This document shows, piece by piece, positions 55,168 through 63,126 of a stretch of DNA of 64,000 nt. The stretch is taken from contig NZ_LT629733.1 in the NCBI RefSeq assembly GCF_900104785.1, forward strand, positions 1,892,501 to 1,956,500. The letters are read 5' to 3'. Every line of letters begins with the position of its first letter. Position 1 is the stretch's first letter. A model generated the notes under the pieces. The model searched no databases and was not told the DNA's origin. It worked only from the letters and a program-made list of their open reading frames with translations. Position numbers and translations under genes: made by a program. Source of the stretch: Formosa sp. Hel1_31_208 (lineage in GTDB: Bacteria > Bacteroidota > Bacteroidia > Flavobacteriales > Flavobacteriaceae).

Positions 55168-55916
55168 TTGTCATCAGTTTCAACAACCACAGTCTTATCT
55201 TTTTTGTAAATAGGAATTAAATACGAGATGGTGTAACCAAAACCTAATCCAAATCGACCGCTGTCATAGGTCCTATTAAAACCAGGAACGTATAAATTTT
55301 CAAAATCTTCAGGCTGTTCTTGTGACAACATACTCTTGATTTGAATGTTTAGTCCGCCATATAGATTTGTAAACAATTCTGCTTTTATACCTATTATTAA
55401 TTCTGCCCAAATGGCTGAGAGTCCGTCATATTCTTCACTCGAATTTTCAGAGAAAGGAGCATTCCAATATTGATTGGTATTGTAAACCGTAAATTCATTA
55501 AGTTGCTGGCTAAAACTGCTTACGCCAACTCTAAAACCCGTATAAATCATGTTTTGCATGTCCAACCAATTGGTATAAGTGTTATAATCAATTCCAGCCT
55601 TAAAATAACTTCCCGTTGATGTCACATCTAAAAACTCTGTAATGACGTTGCGTTCTTCGGTCCCGAGTTCGCCAGCGATATATAGATTCTTAGTTAGACG
55701 ATAATCACCATTGATTTCAAACCCAGTATAATCCTTATCTATAAGGGACCGTGCAATTTTACCAATATCACCACCCAGTCGAATACCATAATTTTGCTTG
55801 TAGACTAGCGTGTCGACAGTTGATTTTTTGTCGTCGTTCTGCGCGTGTGATGTGAATGGCAACAACATCACAACAATCATGCTAATGATAAATAATGACG
55901 TGTGCTGCGTTTTCAT
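55164..55916 (-). CDS. DUF6048 exported protein, probable OM barrel
   Basis: A 250-residue protein with a signal peptide (residues 1-25, ending SHAQ). The motif LVYKQNYGIRLGGDIGKI and alternating strands through the GFGYTISYLIPIYK ending suggest an outer-membrane beta-barrel of the DUF6048 type. It overlaps the upstream DUF6452 gene by 35 nt, so the two are coupled, and meets the RlmL-like stop by 4 nt. Function is unknown. Confidence 0.82.
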   Translation of the reverse strand: MKTQHTSLFIISMIVVMLLPFTSHAQNDDKKSTVDTLVYKQNYGIRLGGDIGKIARSLIDKDYTGFEINGDYRLTKNLYIAGELGTEERNVITEFLDVTSTGSYFKAGIDYNTYTNWLDMQNMIYTGFRVGVSSFSQQLNEFTVYNTNQYWNAPFSENSSEEYDGLSAIWAELIIGIKAELFTNLYGGLNIQIKSMLSQEQPEDFENLYVPGFNRTYDSGRFGLGFGYTISYLIPIYKKDKTVVVETDDN

Positions 55917-56436
55917 TGTCTATTGTTTCGTTAATTATTTCTGTATTAATGATCCAGTTATCGTCATCGTTATCTCTAGAAACACCACCAGTAGTTCCAA
56001 AATTAAAGATACTCTTTAAGCCACAAGCTCTAGATACATATATAAATTCTGGAGTGTATCTAACTTCAATGATATCTATGTTAGAGTCGTTATCTGGATT
56101 ATCATTATCTGCTAAATCAGAATCTTTTTCAAGCTGAAAACGCGTTATCGTTTCTGTACCTTCATTGGCGAAACGCAGCGGCAATACAATCGAGTCTGGG
56201 CTCGCTCTATTTACAGGTATTTCATTTAAAGGTTCGTCGTTGTCATTCAATCCTTTTACTCTTAATAGCCTGACACTCTTCAATTCATCTTGATCATTTA
56301 TATTATAAAATCGAATGATAAGACTTGGTGTGGTCGCCGTATCTTCTGGGCAAATATCGTCACGTTCACAGGCTAAGAGTATAACTGCAATTGATGAAAT
56401 GATGATTAATAAGGGTACAACTTTTTTCAATATCAA
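55882..56436 (-). CDS. DUF6452 lipoprotein
   Basis: A 184-residue lipoprotein with signal ending ILLAC (about residue 23). The opening ERDDICPEDTATTPSLIIRFYN is the DUF6452 pattern with its conserved cysteines. The start is TTG (56436, or 56430), forced because no in-frame ATG lies before the signal peptide; RlmD's stop is 11 nt upstream. It overlaps DUF6048 downstream, and the pair after RlmD is an arrangement I recall from flavobacterial genomes. It may assist the barrel protein in the outer membrane. Confidence 0.8.
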   Translation of the reverse strand: MILKKVVPLLIIISSIAVILLACERDDICPEDTATTPSLIIRFYNINDQDELKSVRLLRVKGLNDNDEPLNEIPVNRASPDSIVLPLRFANEGTETITRFQLEKDSDLADNDNPDNDSNIDIIEVRYTPEFIYVSRACGLKSIFNFGTTGGVSRDNDDDNWIINTEIINETIDNENAAHVIIYH

Positions 56437-56446
56437 TATTCTAATG

Positions 56447-57859
56447 TTATCGTTTTTCTAAAAGCACCACGTTTTCTACATGATGGGTTTGTGGAAACAT
56501 ATCCACAGCTTGTGTTTTTGTAATTTGATAGTCCGCTTTCATGAGGGCTAAATCTCTCGCTTGAGTTGCGCTGTTACAACTTACATAAACTATTTTTTTT
56601 GGCGCAATATTTAATATTTGATTAACAACATCTTTGTGCATACCATCACGAGGCGGATCGGTAATGATGACATCTGGATGTCCGTGTTCGGTAATAAATT
56701 GAGTATTGAATACAGTTTTCATATCACCAACAAAGAAGTCAACGTTTTCAATCCTATTTAATTGTGCATTCTCTTTTGCAGCTTTAATAGCATCTGGTAC
56801 TGCTTCAACACCAATGACGTGTTTGGCTTGTTTTGCAATAAATTGTGCAATTGTTCCTGTTCCAGTATAGAGATCATAGACAAGTTCATCACCATTCAAT
56901 TCTGCAAAATTGCGAGTGATTTTATACAGCTCATAGGCTTGAGCCGAATTGGTCTGGTAGAACGATTTCGCATTGATTTTAAAGCGTAAACCTTCCATCT
57001 CTTCAAAAATGTGATCATTTCCTTTGTGACAAATTACATCTTGATCGTAGATGGTATCATTCGCTTTTCCGTTAATTACATATTGTAACGAGCTTATCTC
57101 TGGAAACGTATCTGCAAGGTGATTTAGCAGTAACTCACGCTTTTCTTTATCTTCTTTAAAAAATTGAATGAGCACCATGAGATCTCCTGTTGTAGCAGTT
57201 CTGATCATTAAGGTACGGAGAAAACCCGTTTGATGTCGTGTATTGAAAAACTCTAATCCGTTGGATACCGCAAATGCTTTTACTTCGTTTCTAATAGCGT
57301 TTGAAGGGTCTGCTTGTAGCCAGCACTTATTGATATCTAAAATCTTATCCCACATTCCTGGAATATGAAAACCTAATGCATTACGGTCTCCTAAATCCTC
57401 GTCAGATTGAACTTCTTCAATAGTTAACCAACGACTATCACTAAATGAAAACTCCATTTTATTTCTATAGAAGTATTGCTCTGTAGACCCTAGGATAGGA
57501 GTAACCTCTGGAAGTTCTAAATGCCCAAGACGCACGAGATTATTTGTGACTTCTTTCTGCTTGTATTCTAATTGGAAACGGTAGTCCATATCCTGCCATT
57601 TGCAACCACCACAAACACCAAAATGTTCACATTTTGCATCCGTACGTTTTTCAGATAATTTATGAAATTTTATGGCTTTGCCTTCAAAATAGGCTTTTCG
57701 TTTTTTGAAGGTTTGCACATCAACAACATCACCTGGCACTGCATTAGGCAAAAATATAACGCGGCCATCTGGAGCTTTTGCAACTGTTTTCCCTTTTGCA
57801 CCAGCATCAATAACTTCGATGTTTTCAAAAATCTGTCTTTTGTTGTTTCGTCTAGCCAT
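56447..57859 (-). CDS. rlmD: 23S rRNA (uracil-1939-C5)-methyltransferase
   Basis: A 470-residue TrmA/RumA-type enzyme. A TRAM domain lies at about residues 10-70, the iron-sulfur cysteines at 77, 83 and 86 (CEHFGVCGGC) with the fourth in INKCWLQ, SAM binding in DLYTGTGTIAQF and the catalytic cysteine in YVSCNSATQARD. Length is normal. A -7 box (57871-57864 on this strand) lies only 4 nt before the ATG, so its mRNA is probably leaderless. DUF6452 and DUF6048 follow. Confidence 0.93.
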   Translation of the reverse strand: MARRNNKRQIFENIEVIDAGAKGKTVAKAPDGRVIFLPNAVPGDVVDVQTFKKRKAYFEGKAIKFHKLSEKRTDAKCEHFGVCGGCKWQDMDYRFQLEYKQKEVTNNLVRLGHLELPEVTPILGSTEQYFYRNKMEFSFSDSRWLTIEEVQSDEDLGDRNALGFHIPGMWDKILDINKCWLQADPSNAIRNEVKAFAVSNGLEFFNTRHQTGFLRTLMIRTATTGDLMVLIQFFKEDKEKRELLLNHLADTFPEISSLQYVINGKANDTIYDQDVICHKGNDHIFEEMEGLRFKINAKSFYQTNSAQAYELYKITRNFAELNGDELVYDLYTGTGTIAQFIAKQAKHVIGVEAVPDAIKAAKENAQLNRIENVDFFVGDMKTVFNTQFITEHGHPDVIITDPPRDGMHKDVVNQILNIAPKKIVYVSCNSATQARDLALMKADYQITKTQAVDMFPQTHHVENVVLLEKR

Positions 57860-57863
57860 GATG

Positions 57864-57871
57864 CAAAAATA
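57864..57871 (-). promoter_or_regulatory. -7 box directly before the rlmD start
   Basis: On the minus strand TATTTTTG is followed by CATC and then the start ATG, the same layout as the MFS promoter at 34254. No clear TTG is present upstream. The position implies transcription beginning at or within a few bases of the start codon. Confidence 0.45.
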
Positions 57872-57984
57872 ATAATCGCCATAGATAAACTATAGCGAAA
57901 TAGAATTATCTTTAAAAAACTTCAGTTTAAAATGAACCTTTTAGTTTGATTAGCGTCTTGTAATTATAAAACAACCCATAGGTG

Positions 57985-58527
57985 ATGCGTATCGAAGATG
58001 AAATCTTAGTGAAAGAGTATCGATCAGGAAACAAAGAAGCCTTGACTATTTTAGTAAAAAAATGGCATATTATCTTTTGTAAAAAAGCCCTTTGGATTTT
58101 GAAAGACCCTCATTTATCGAAAGATGTTGCTCAAGAGACTTGGCAAGTTGTTATTGCTAAAATAGAAGACCTAAAAGATCCGGCCAGTTTTGGAAGTTGG
58201 GCTTTGCGTATCGTATATTCAAAATCTTTAGATATGTTAAGAGTAAAAGCGAGAGCAAAAATATTAGAACGGCAAAAACAAACAGCAGAATTGCCTCAAG
58301 AAGAAGACCGTAATGAAGACTCACAACTTAAAGCAGTACTATTAAAAGCCATCTTAAACCTGCCATTGCAACAGCAAAATGTGATAACACTATTTTATAA
58401 TCAAGAGTATTCATTAAAAGAGATTAGCGAGTTATTAGATATATCAGTAGGAACTGTGAAATCTCGATTATTTCATGCAAGAGAAAAACTGAAAAAATTA
58501 TTAAAACATAAACATTATGAAAACTAA
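57985..58527 (+). CDS. ECF-type RNA polymerase sigma factor
   Basis: A 180-residue sigma-70 family protein with region 2 (VLVKEYRSGNKEALTILV through SKDVAQETWQVV) and region 4 (LPLQQQNVITLFYNQEYSLKEISELL then VGTVKSRLFHAREKLKK). There is no region 3, so it is ECF type. ATG 57985 is preferred to the adjoining GTG. Its last 11 nt overlap the next gene, the usual place for an anti-sigma factor, although that protein does not look like a standard one. Confidence 0.9.
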   Translation: MRIEDEILVKEYRSGNKEALTILVKKWHIIFCKKALWILKDPHLSKDVAQETWQVVIAKIEDLKDPASFGSWALRIVYSKSLDMLRVKARAKILERQKQTAELPQEEDRNEDSQLKAVLLKAILNLPLQQQNVITLFYNQEYSLKEISELLDISVGTVKSRLFHAREKLKKLLKHKHYEN

Positions 58528-58903
58528 ATTTGAAGATATCGATCAATTAATTAAAGACACCTTAACAGAAGAAGAAGCTAAATTCTATGACTCCTTAGAA
58601 GAACAGACTGTTCTGGGAATGGTATTTGGATTGTTTAAAGGTAAGAATAAATGGATCCTCATCTTGATGAATGTAATGACCATAGTATTCTTTGGTTTAT
58701 TCATTTATTGTGTTGTTAATTTTTTTGACACAAATGAAACGAGAGAATTATTAAAATGGGGGCTAGGTAGCTTAGTGTTTTTATTTGGTGTGAGTATGTT
58801 GAAGATTTTTGCATGGATGCAAATGGATAAAAATGCCATTCTAAGAGAAATGAAGCGTTTAGAATTGCAAGTTTCATCTTTGTCTGGAAAAATTTCAGAA
58901 TAA
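58517..58903 (+). CDS. Two-helix membrane partner of the ECF sigma factor
   Basis: A 128-residue protein starting inside the sigma gene. The N-terminal 30 residues are acidic and helical (FEDIDQLIKDTLTEEEAKFY), then come two membrane helices (about 43-66 and 76-96), and a C-terminal cytoplasmic helix with heptad-like spacing (REMKRLELQVSSLSGK). The length and position suit an anti-sigma factor, but no zinc HXXXCXXC motif or FecR/RskA domain is seen. I do not recognise the family with confidence. Confidence 0.72.
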   Translation: MKTKFEDIDQLIKDTLTEEEAKFYDSLEEQTVLGMVFGLFKGKNKWILILMNVMTIVFFGLFIYCVVNFFDTNETRELLKWGLGSLVFLFGVSMLKIFAWMQMDKNAILREMKRLELQVSSLSGKISE

Positions 58904-59202
58904 GATATTAAATCAGTATTAAAATTATTAATTTGCACTCCTTAGGGATGATTTCTTTCCCACGCTGAATTTTCGGACTCTTCGAAAGGATAAAGGTAGA
59001 TAAGGAATGGTTATTTTAAATGCGCAATGAAATTGAGTTTAAGAAGAATGTAGTGAATTTATTTTAGTTTGTAACGAGTAAGGGTTTTTCAGGATAGCTT
59101 GGACTATCGTTAAAAATCATAACGCTGTTAGAAGCTTTAAGAAAACGATAAAAATTTAAAAACTCATTGGCATCGCGGATAAACAATTAAAAACAAATTA
59201 AA
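58904..59202. other. Intergenic region before rocD
   Basis: No gene is seen in these 299 nt. A short hairpin GATAG / CTATC (59093-59108) and A-rich sequence just before the rocD start are the only structures noted. I could not find a promoter with both elements at correct spacing. Confidence 0.6.
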
Positions 59203-60480
59203 ATGGCTGTTTTAGACCACATTTCATCGCAAGAAGCGATGGCATTAGAAAACAAGTATGGAGCGCAAAATTATCACCCATTACCAGTTGTGCTGACAAA
59301 AGGTGAAGGTGTTTTTGTATGGGATGTAGAAGGCAATAAGTATTACGATTTTTTATCGGCTTATTCGTCATTAAATCAAGGGCATTGTCATCCCAAGATT
59401 GTTAATGCAATGACAGAACAAGCTCAGCGCCTGTCTTTAACATCCAGAGCATTTTATAATGATATGCTAGGGAAGTACGAGAAATATGCAACCCAATATT
59501 TCAAATTCGATAAAATGCTACCCATGAATTCTGGGGCGGAAGCTGTTGAAACGGCTTTGAAACTTTGTCGAAAATGGGCCTATGAAGTTAAAGGGGTTGA
59601 CTTAAATAAAGCCGAGATTGTTGTTTGTAACAATAATTTTCATGGAAGAACAACTACAATTATTTCATTCTCTAATGATCCTGTAGCAAGAAAACATTTT
59701 GGTCCTTATACAGAAGGTTTTATTAAAGTGGAATATGATAATCTTGAAGCTCTAGAAGCTGTTTTAAGTACAAATCCAAATGTTGCAGGATTTATGGTTG
59801 AACCAATTCAAGGTGAGGCTGGTGTATTTGTGCCTGGTGAAAACTACTTGAGAGAAGCGAAGGCCCTATGTGAGAAATATAATGTGTTATTTATAGCAGA
59901 CGAAGTACAAACAGGAATAGCACGTACAGGACGTTTATTAGCTAGCTGTGGAAACTGTAGTTGTCCAAACAAAGATTGTTCGGGCACTCCAGATGTAAAA
60001 CCAGATATCTTGGTATTAGGTAAAGCATTGAGTGGTGGTATGTATCCAGTATCGGCAGTCATGGCAAATAATGACATAATGAATGTGATTCAACCTGGTA
60101 ACCACGGTAGCACCTTTGGAGGGAATCCTATCGCTGCTGCTGTAGCTATTGCTGCTTTAGAAGTTGTTAAAGATGAAAGTTTGGCAGAAAATGCAGATCA
60201 AATGGGTGAGCTATTTCGAAGTGAAATGAATCGCTATATTGAAAACAGCAACATTGTAAATTTAGTAAGAGGAAAAGGACTTTTGAATGCGATAGTCATC
60301 AATGATGACGAGGATAGTGATAAAGCTTGGAACATTTGCCTTGCACTTCGTGATAATGGCTTATTGGCAAAACCAACGCATGGAAATATTATCCGTTTTG
60401 CACCACCATTAGTGATGACGAGAGAGCAATTATTGGATTGTGTATCTATTATCACTAAGACCCTAAAAGATTTTGAATAA
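59203..60480 (+). CDS. rocD: Ornithine aminotransferase with cysteine insert
   Basis: A 425-residue class III aminotransferase converting ornithine and 2-oxoglutarate to glutamate semialdehyde. PLP Lys274 is in LGKALSGGMYP, the Asp/Glu pair in IADEVQTGIART, and the substrate region NSGAEAVETALK is intact. Between TGRLLA and KPDIL there is an insert with four cysteines, C249-x2-C252-x-C254-x4-C259, that the usual enzyme lacks; I recall a similar insert in other flavobacteria, but not its role. It could bind zinc or an iron-sulfur cluster, or form disulfides. Enzyme core is normal. Confidence 0.92.
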   Translation: MAVLDHISSQEAMALENKYGAQNYHPLPVVLTKGEGVFVWDVEGNKYYDFLSAYSSLNQGHCHPKIVNAMTEQAQRLSLTSRAFYNDMLGKYEKYATQYFKFDKMLPMNSGAEAVETALKLCRKWAYEVKGVDLNKAEIVVCNNNFHGRTTTIISFSNDPVARKHFGPYTEGFIKVEYDNLEALEAVLSTNPNVAGFMVEPIQGEAGVFVPGENYLREAKALCEKYNVLFIADEVQTGIARTGRLLASCGNCSCPNKDCSGTPDVKPDILVLGKALSGGMYPVSAVMANNDIMNVIQPGNHGSTFGGNPIAAAVAIAALEVVKDESLAENADQMGELFRSEMNRYIENSNIVNLVRGKGLLNAIVINDDEDSDKAWNICLALRDNGLLAKPTHGNIIRFAPPLVMTREQLLDCVSIITKTLKDFE

Positions 60481-60497
60481 TATCAAACATATAAGTT

Positions 60498-60527
60498 AAA
60501 AAAGCGACCTATATGGTCGCTTTTTTA
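60498..60527. terminator. Terminator between rocD and the CCC-motif gene
   Basis: Stem AAAAAAGCGACC (60498-60509) pairs with GGTCGCTTTTTT around a TATAT-like loop, with T and A runs on both sides, so it can serve the converging genes as well. Confidence 0.85.
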
Positions 60528-60541
60528 TTGTATTGTAATTA

Positions 60542-60877
60542 TTATTGATTCTGTTGTTGCATTTCTTCAACCATCTTCATGTAATTATCCATGATTTCAT
60601 CATATTGACCAGTTGCCATGAGATACAACCATATAGCGAAAATGATCACACTTAATACCAAGCCAATGATTGCAATTATTTTTGCAGTTTTCACTTGATT
60701 GAAGTTGTCATAAAGCTCTGGTTCTTCGGCATAGGTTTTTTCGTCTTTTTTAACCAGAAATAATGCGATTCCTGATAAAATTAATCCACCAATTCCGCTT
60801 GTGCAACAGCAAGCAATGAATGATAAGATAGCGAGTACGATACTGATTGTGGCATTAGGTAATTTTTGCTTTTCCAT
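60542..60877 (-). CDS. CCC-motif membrane protein
   Basis: A 111-residue protein with two membrane helices. It shows the CCC motif in SFIACCCTSGIGGLILSGIAL, the mark of small flavobacterial membrane proteins of that name, then a second helix (KIIAIIGLVLSVIIFAIWLYL) and a Gln/Glu-rich end. It follows the DUF2752 gene by 9 nt on the minus strand, so the two are co-transcribed, an order I recall from other genomes. Function is unknown. Confidence 0.87.
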   Translation of the reverse strand: MEKQKLPNATISIVLAILSFIACCCTSGIGGLILSGIALFLVKKDEKTYAEEPELYDNFNQVKTAKIIAIIGLVLSVIIFAIWLYLMATGQYDEIMDNYMKMVEEMQQQNQ

Positions 60878-60886
60878 GTGATAATG

Positions 60887-61183
60887 TTAAGAGATTAGTT
60901 TAATGATATAATTAGTTAATATGAAAACTATGGATGTGATTGCCAATATACTAATGATTTTACTTCCATTTTTAAATTTAAAGAAAATATTTAAACTGAT
61001 ATATCCAAACAGCATTATCAATGGGTAAATTGCCGGATACATCTTAAAAGCTTCTATGAATTCTCCATGGAATAAATGTACTAATGCACGTTGTCCGCCA
61101 CAACCAAAGCATTCGAAACCAAATAGCTTTTTATTTAAACATGTGAACATATAATCTTCTGGAGACATCATAGTAAAGTACAT
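60887..61183 (-). CDS. DUF2752 membrane protein
   Basis: A 98-residue protein with the DUF2752 core CFGCGGQRALVHLFHGEFIEAFKMYP and two or three membrane helices. The start is uncertain: GTG 61192, ATG 61183, and ATG 61168 are in frame and the conserved part begins near residue 15. 61183 is chosen as the first ATG. Function is unknown; it is the upstream partner of the CCC-motif protein. Confidence 0.8.
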   Translation of the reverse strand: MYFTMMSPEDYMFTCLNKKLFGFECFGCGGQRALVHLFHGEFIEAFKMYPAIYPLIMLFGYISLNIFFKFKNGSKIISILAITSIVFILTNYIIKLIS

Positions 61184-61332
61184 TGGTCTCACAAAAGTAA
61201 TAAAATTGAAACATACGGCTTTATAAAATTAGTAGGCATTAAAAGATCTAAATAATGGCACCTCATTTCTTTAATGCTTTTAAAAAAGCGTATTTTCGAT
61301 AAATAATTATAACATTGATATTTTCATACTAT

Positions 61333-61527
61333 ATGTCTAGAATAATCAGCTATTTTTTAATTGTAATTGGCGGACTTGTAGCAATTTACGCACAAGCTAA
61401 AGAAGATCAGAATCAATATGTCCTTATTGCTGGAATCGTTATTTTAATGATGGGAATCTATCGCGTATCGAGAAATATTCCTAGTAAAAGAGATCAAGAT
61501 AATGACAATCAAAATACGTCGTTATGA
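61333..61527 (+). CDS. Small two-helix membrane protein
   Basis: A 64-residue protein with two hydrophobic helices (about residues 4-18 and 27-42) and a charged, Asn/Asp-rich tail. ATG 61333 is chosen over an upstream non-ATG start at 61315. Its last 4 nt overlap the Smr gene start, so translation is coupled. I do not recognise a family. Confidence 0.75.
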   Translation: MSRIISYFLIVIGGLVAIYAQAKEDQNQYVLIAGIVILMMGIYRVSRNIPSKRDQDNDNQNTSL

Positions 61528-62075
61528 GTTTTAGTATTGGAGACATAGTGTCTGTTTTAGATGAAGCCATTAACGGGAGAGTAACCAATATTGCAGGGCA
61601 CACCATAACCATTGAAACTGACGAGGGTTTTGAAATGGAGTTTAAATCTTCTGAAATTATAAAAACCAATTCCTTATCACCAAAACTCTTTTCGAATATA
61701 GATGTAACGACTGTGATAAAAGAAAAAGAGCAATCTCAAAAACGAAAATCAGTTAAGGTGAAACCTAAAGAAAGGAACTTGCCAATGATGGAAGTCGATT
61801 TGCACATCCATCACCTCACATCGTCTTATAAACGCATGAGTAATTTTGATATGCTTAATCTTCAAATGGATACCGCGAAACGGAAGTTGGATTTTGCAAT
61901 TAAAAAACGTATCTCAAAGATTGTTTTTATTCACGGTGTTGGAGAAGGGGTTCTTAAAACCGAATTAGAATATTTGTTTGGTCGTTATGAGAATATCAAA
62001 CATTCTCCAGCAGACTATCAAAAATACGGATTAGGAGCTACTGAGGTTTATATTCTACAGAATAAACCTAGTTAA
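61524..62075 (+). CDS. Smr-domain protein (DUF2027-like N-terminus)
   Basis: A 183-residue protein. Residues 1-50 form a small beta barrel-like region (SIGDIVSVLDEAINGRVTNIAG) and the C-terminal 90 residues an Smr domain with DLHIHHL and the nuclease-associated loop FIHGVGEGVLK. Smr domains nick or bind nucleic acids, in MutS2-like or ribosome-quality settings. It is coupled to the small membrane protein by an ATGA overlap. It is much shorter than MutS2, which is a separate protein. Confidence 0.87.
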   Translation: MSFSIGDIVSVLDEAINGRVTNIAGHTITIETDEGFEMEFKSSEIIKTNSLSPKLFSNIDVTTVIKEKEQSQKRKSVKVKPKERNLPMMEVDLHIHHLTSSYKRMSNFDMLNLQMDTAKRKLDFAIKKRISKIVFIHGVGEGVLKTELEYLFGRYENIKHSPADYQKYGLGATEVYILQNKPS

Positions 62076-62991
62076 AAATAGGTTCCCCAGATCGCGTATC
62101 ACTAGTAATGCTTGTATCATCTAAAGTGCCAAAGTCGAAATTGTCTTGTGTTAGATTTGGTAATTGAATGTTTTCAACGAGAATACTAATAGTATACACT
62201 TGGTTTATAGGATGTGCTATAAATGCCGTTGCAGGAACTGTAATACTGATATTGTCATTTAAATAATCAGCACCTATATCAGGCTCTGTTACATCATTAA
62301 GCGGATTGTTATCTGCGTTAATACTTTCTTCATCTCTCGTGGCAACACCATCATTGTCGTCATCAGTGTCTAGATAGTCAGGAGTGCCATCATTATCAGT
62401 GTCTTGAGCATCAATAAGTCCGAAATCTTCCGTATAATTGGGGTTTTCAGCGGTGGTTAAGACGTTGTCTCCATCATCATCTACATCTAAATAGTTTGGA
62501 ATACCATCGTTATCTGTATCAATGGCATCTGGGTAAGTCCCATCTTCAGCCTGTTCACCTCGACCTTCAAATTCAGCAGGAATACCATCATTGTCATCTT
62601 CAACTAAAACCGTAGTAATGGTTGCTGTACCTGAGGTGCTTTCGGCGTCGCTTAAAATATCGATACTTGCCGAAGGTATATCATTACAGAATACTAATAG
62701 CGGATCAGGAGCTGCAGAATAGGTTCGGTAGTTGAAGGCGTTGTTAGTGCTTGAGAACTCAAATGCTTCTACATATATATTATTATCCTCTACTTCTAAA
62801 AATTCATCTATTGTGCGCCCTATCAATTGTATCGATAAGGTTTCTGGAGGTGTATCTTTTGTTTTATAAAATACGAGATCACCACAGGTTTCAAAAGTAT
62901 CATCAAATTCAAGCGTTACTTCAAATATATCACCATCATCACAGGAGCTAAATGATAATCCAAATAAAAAGATATAAAGTAGTTGTCGCAT
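62068..62991 (-). CDS. Lipoprotein with calcium-binding type 3 repeats
   Basis: A 307-residue lipoprotein with signal ending FSSC. Residues 20-130 are of unknown fold with several cysteines; about 130-235 contain thrombospondin type 3-like repeats (DTDNDGIPNYLD, DTDNDGTPDYLD, DDNDGVATRDE), each an acidic calcium-binding loop. The last part has no T9SS sorting domain. It probably sits on the outer membrane with a calcium-dependent conformation. Start is ATG 62991 rather than the adjacent GTG 62994. Its stop is inside the Smr gene end by 8 nt. Confidence 0.85.
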   Translation of the reverse strand: MRQLLYIFLFGLSFSSCDDGDIFEVTLEFDDTFETCGDLVFYKTKDTPPETLSIQLIGRTIDEFLEVEDNNIYVEAFEFSSTNNAFNYRTYSAAPDPLLVFCNDIPSASIDILSDAESTSGTATITTVLVEDDNDGIPAEFEGRGEQAEDGTYPDAIDTDNDGIPNYLDVDDDGDNVLTTAENPNYTEDFGLIDAQDTDNDGTPDYLDTDDDNDGVATRDEESINADNNPLNDVTEPDIGADYLNDNISITVPATAFIAHPINQVYTISILVENIQLPNLTQDNFDFGTLDDTSITSDTRSGEPIFN

Positions 62992-63079
62992 CACTATAGA
63001 TTTTGAAACAAAAATAAAAGATTTGGGTATTTAACCCGTGGCTTTAACAAATTATTTTGTTGTTCGCTTTTTACAGTTT

Positions 63080-63108
63080 TGAAAACCCTAAGAATGTTGC
63101 ATCTTTGT
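63080..63108 (+). promoter_or_regulatory. Probable promoter of the cysteine desulfurase gene
   Basis: TTG at 63080-63082 and CATCTTTG at 63101-63108 with an 18-nt gap; the -7 box has one mismatch to TAnnTTTG. The leader to the start at 63127 would be about 12 nt. Confidence 0.45.
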
Positions 63109-63126
63109 AGGACGATATTAAAAACT

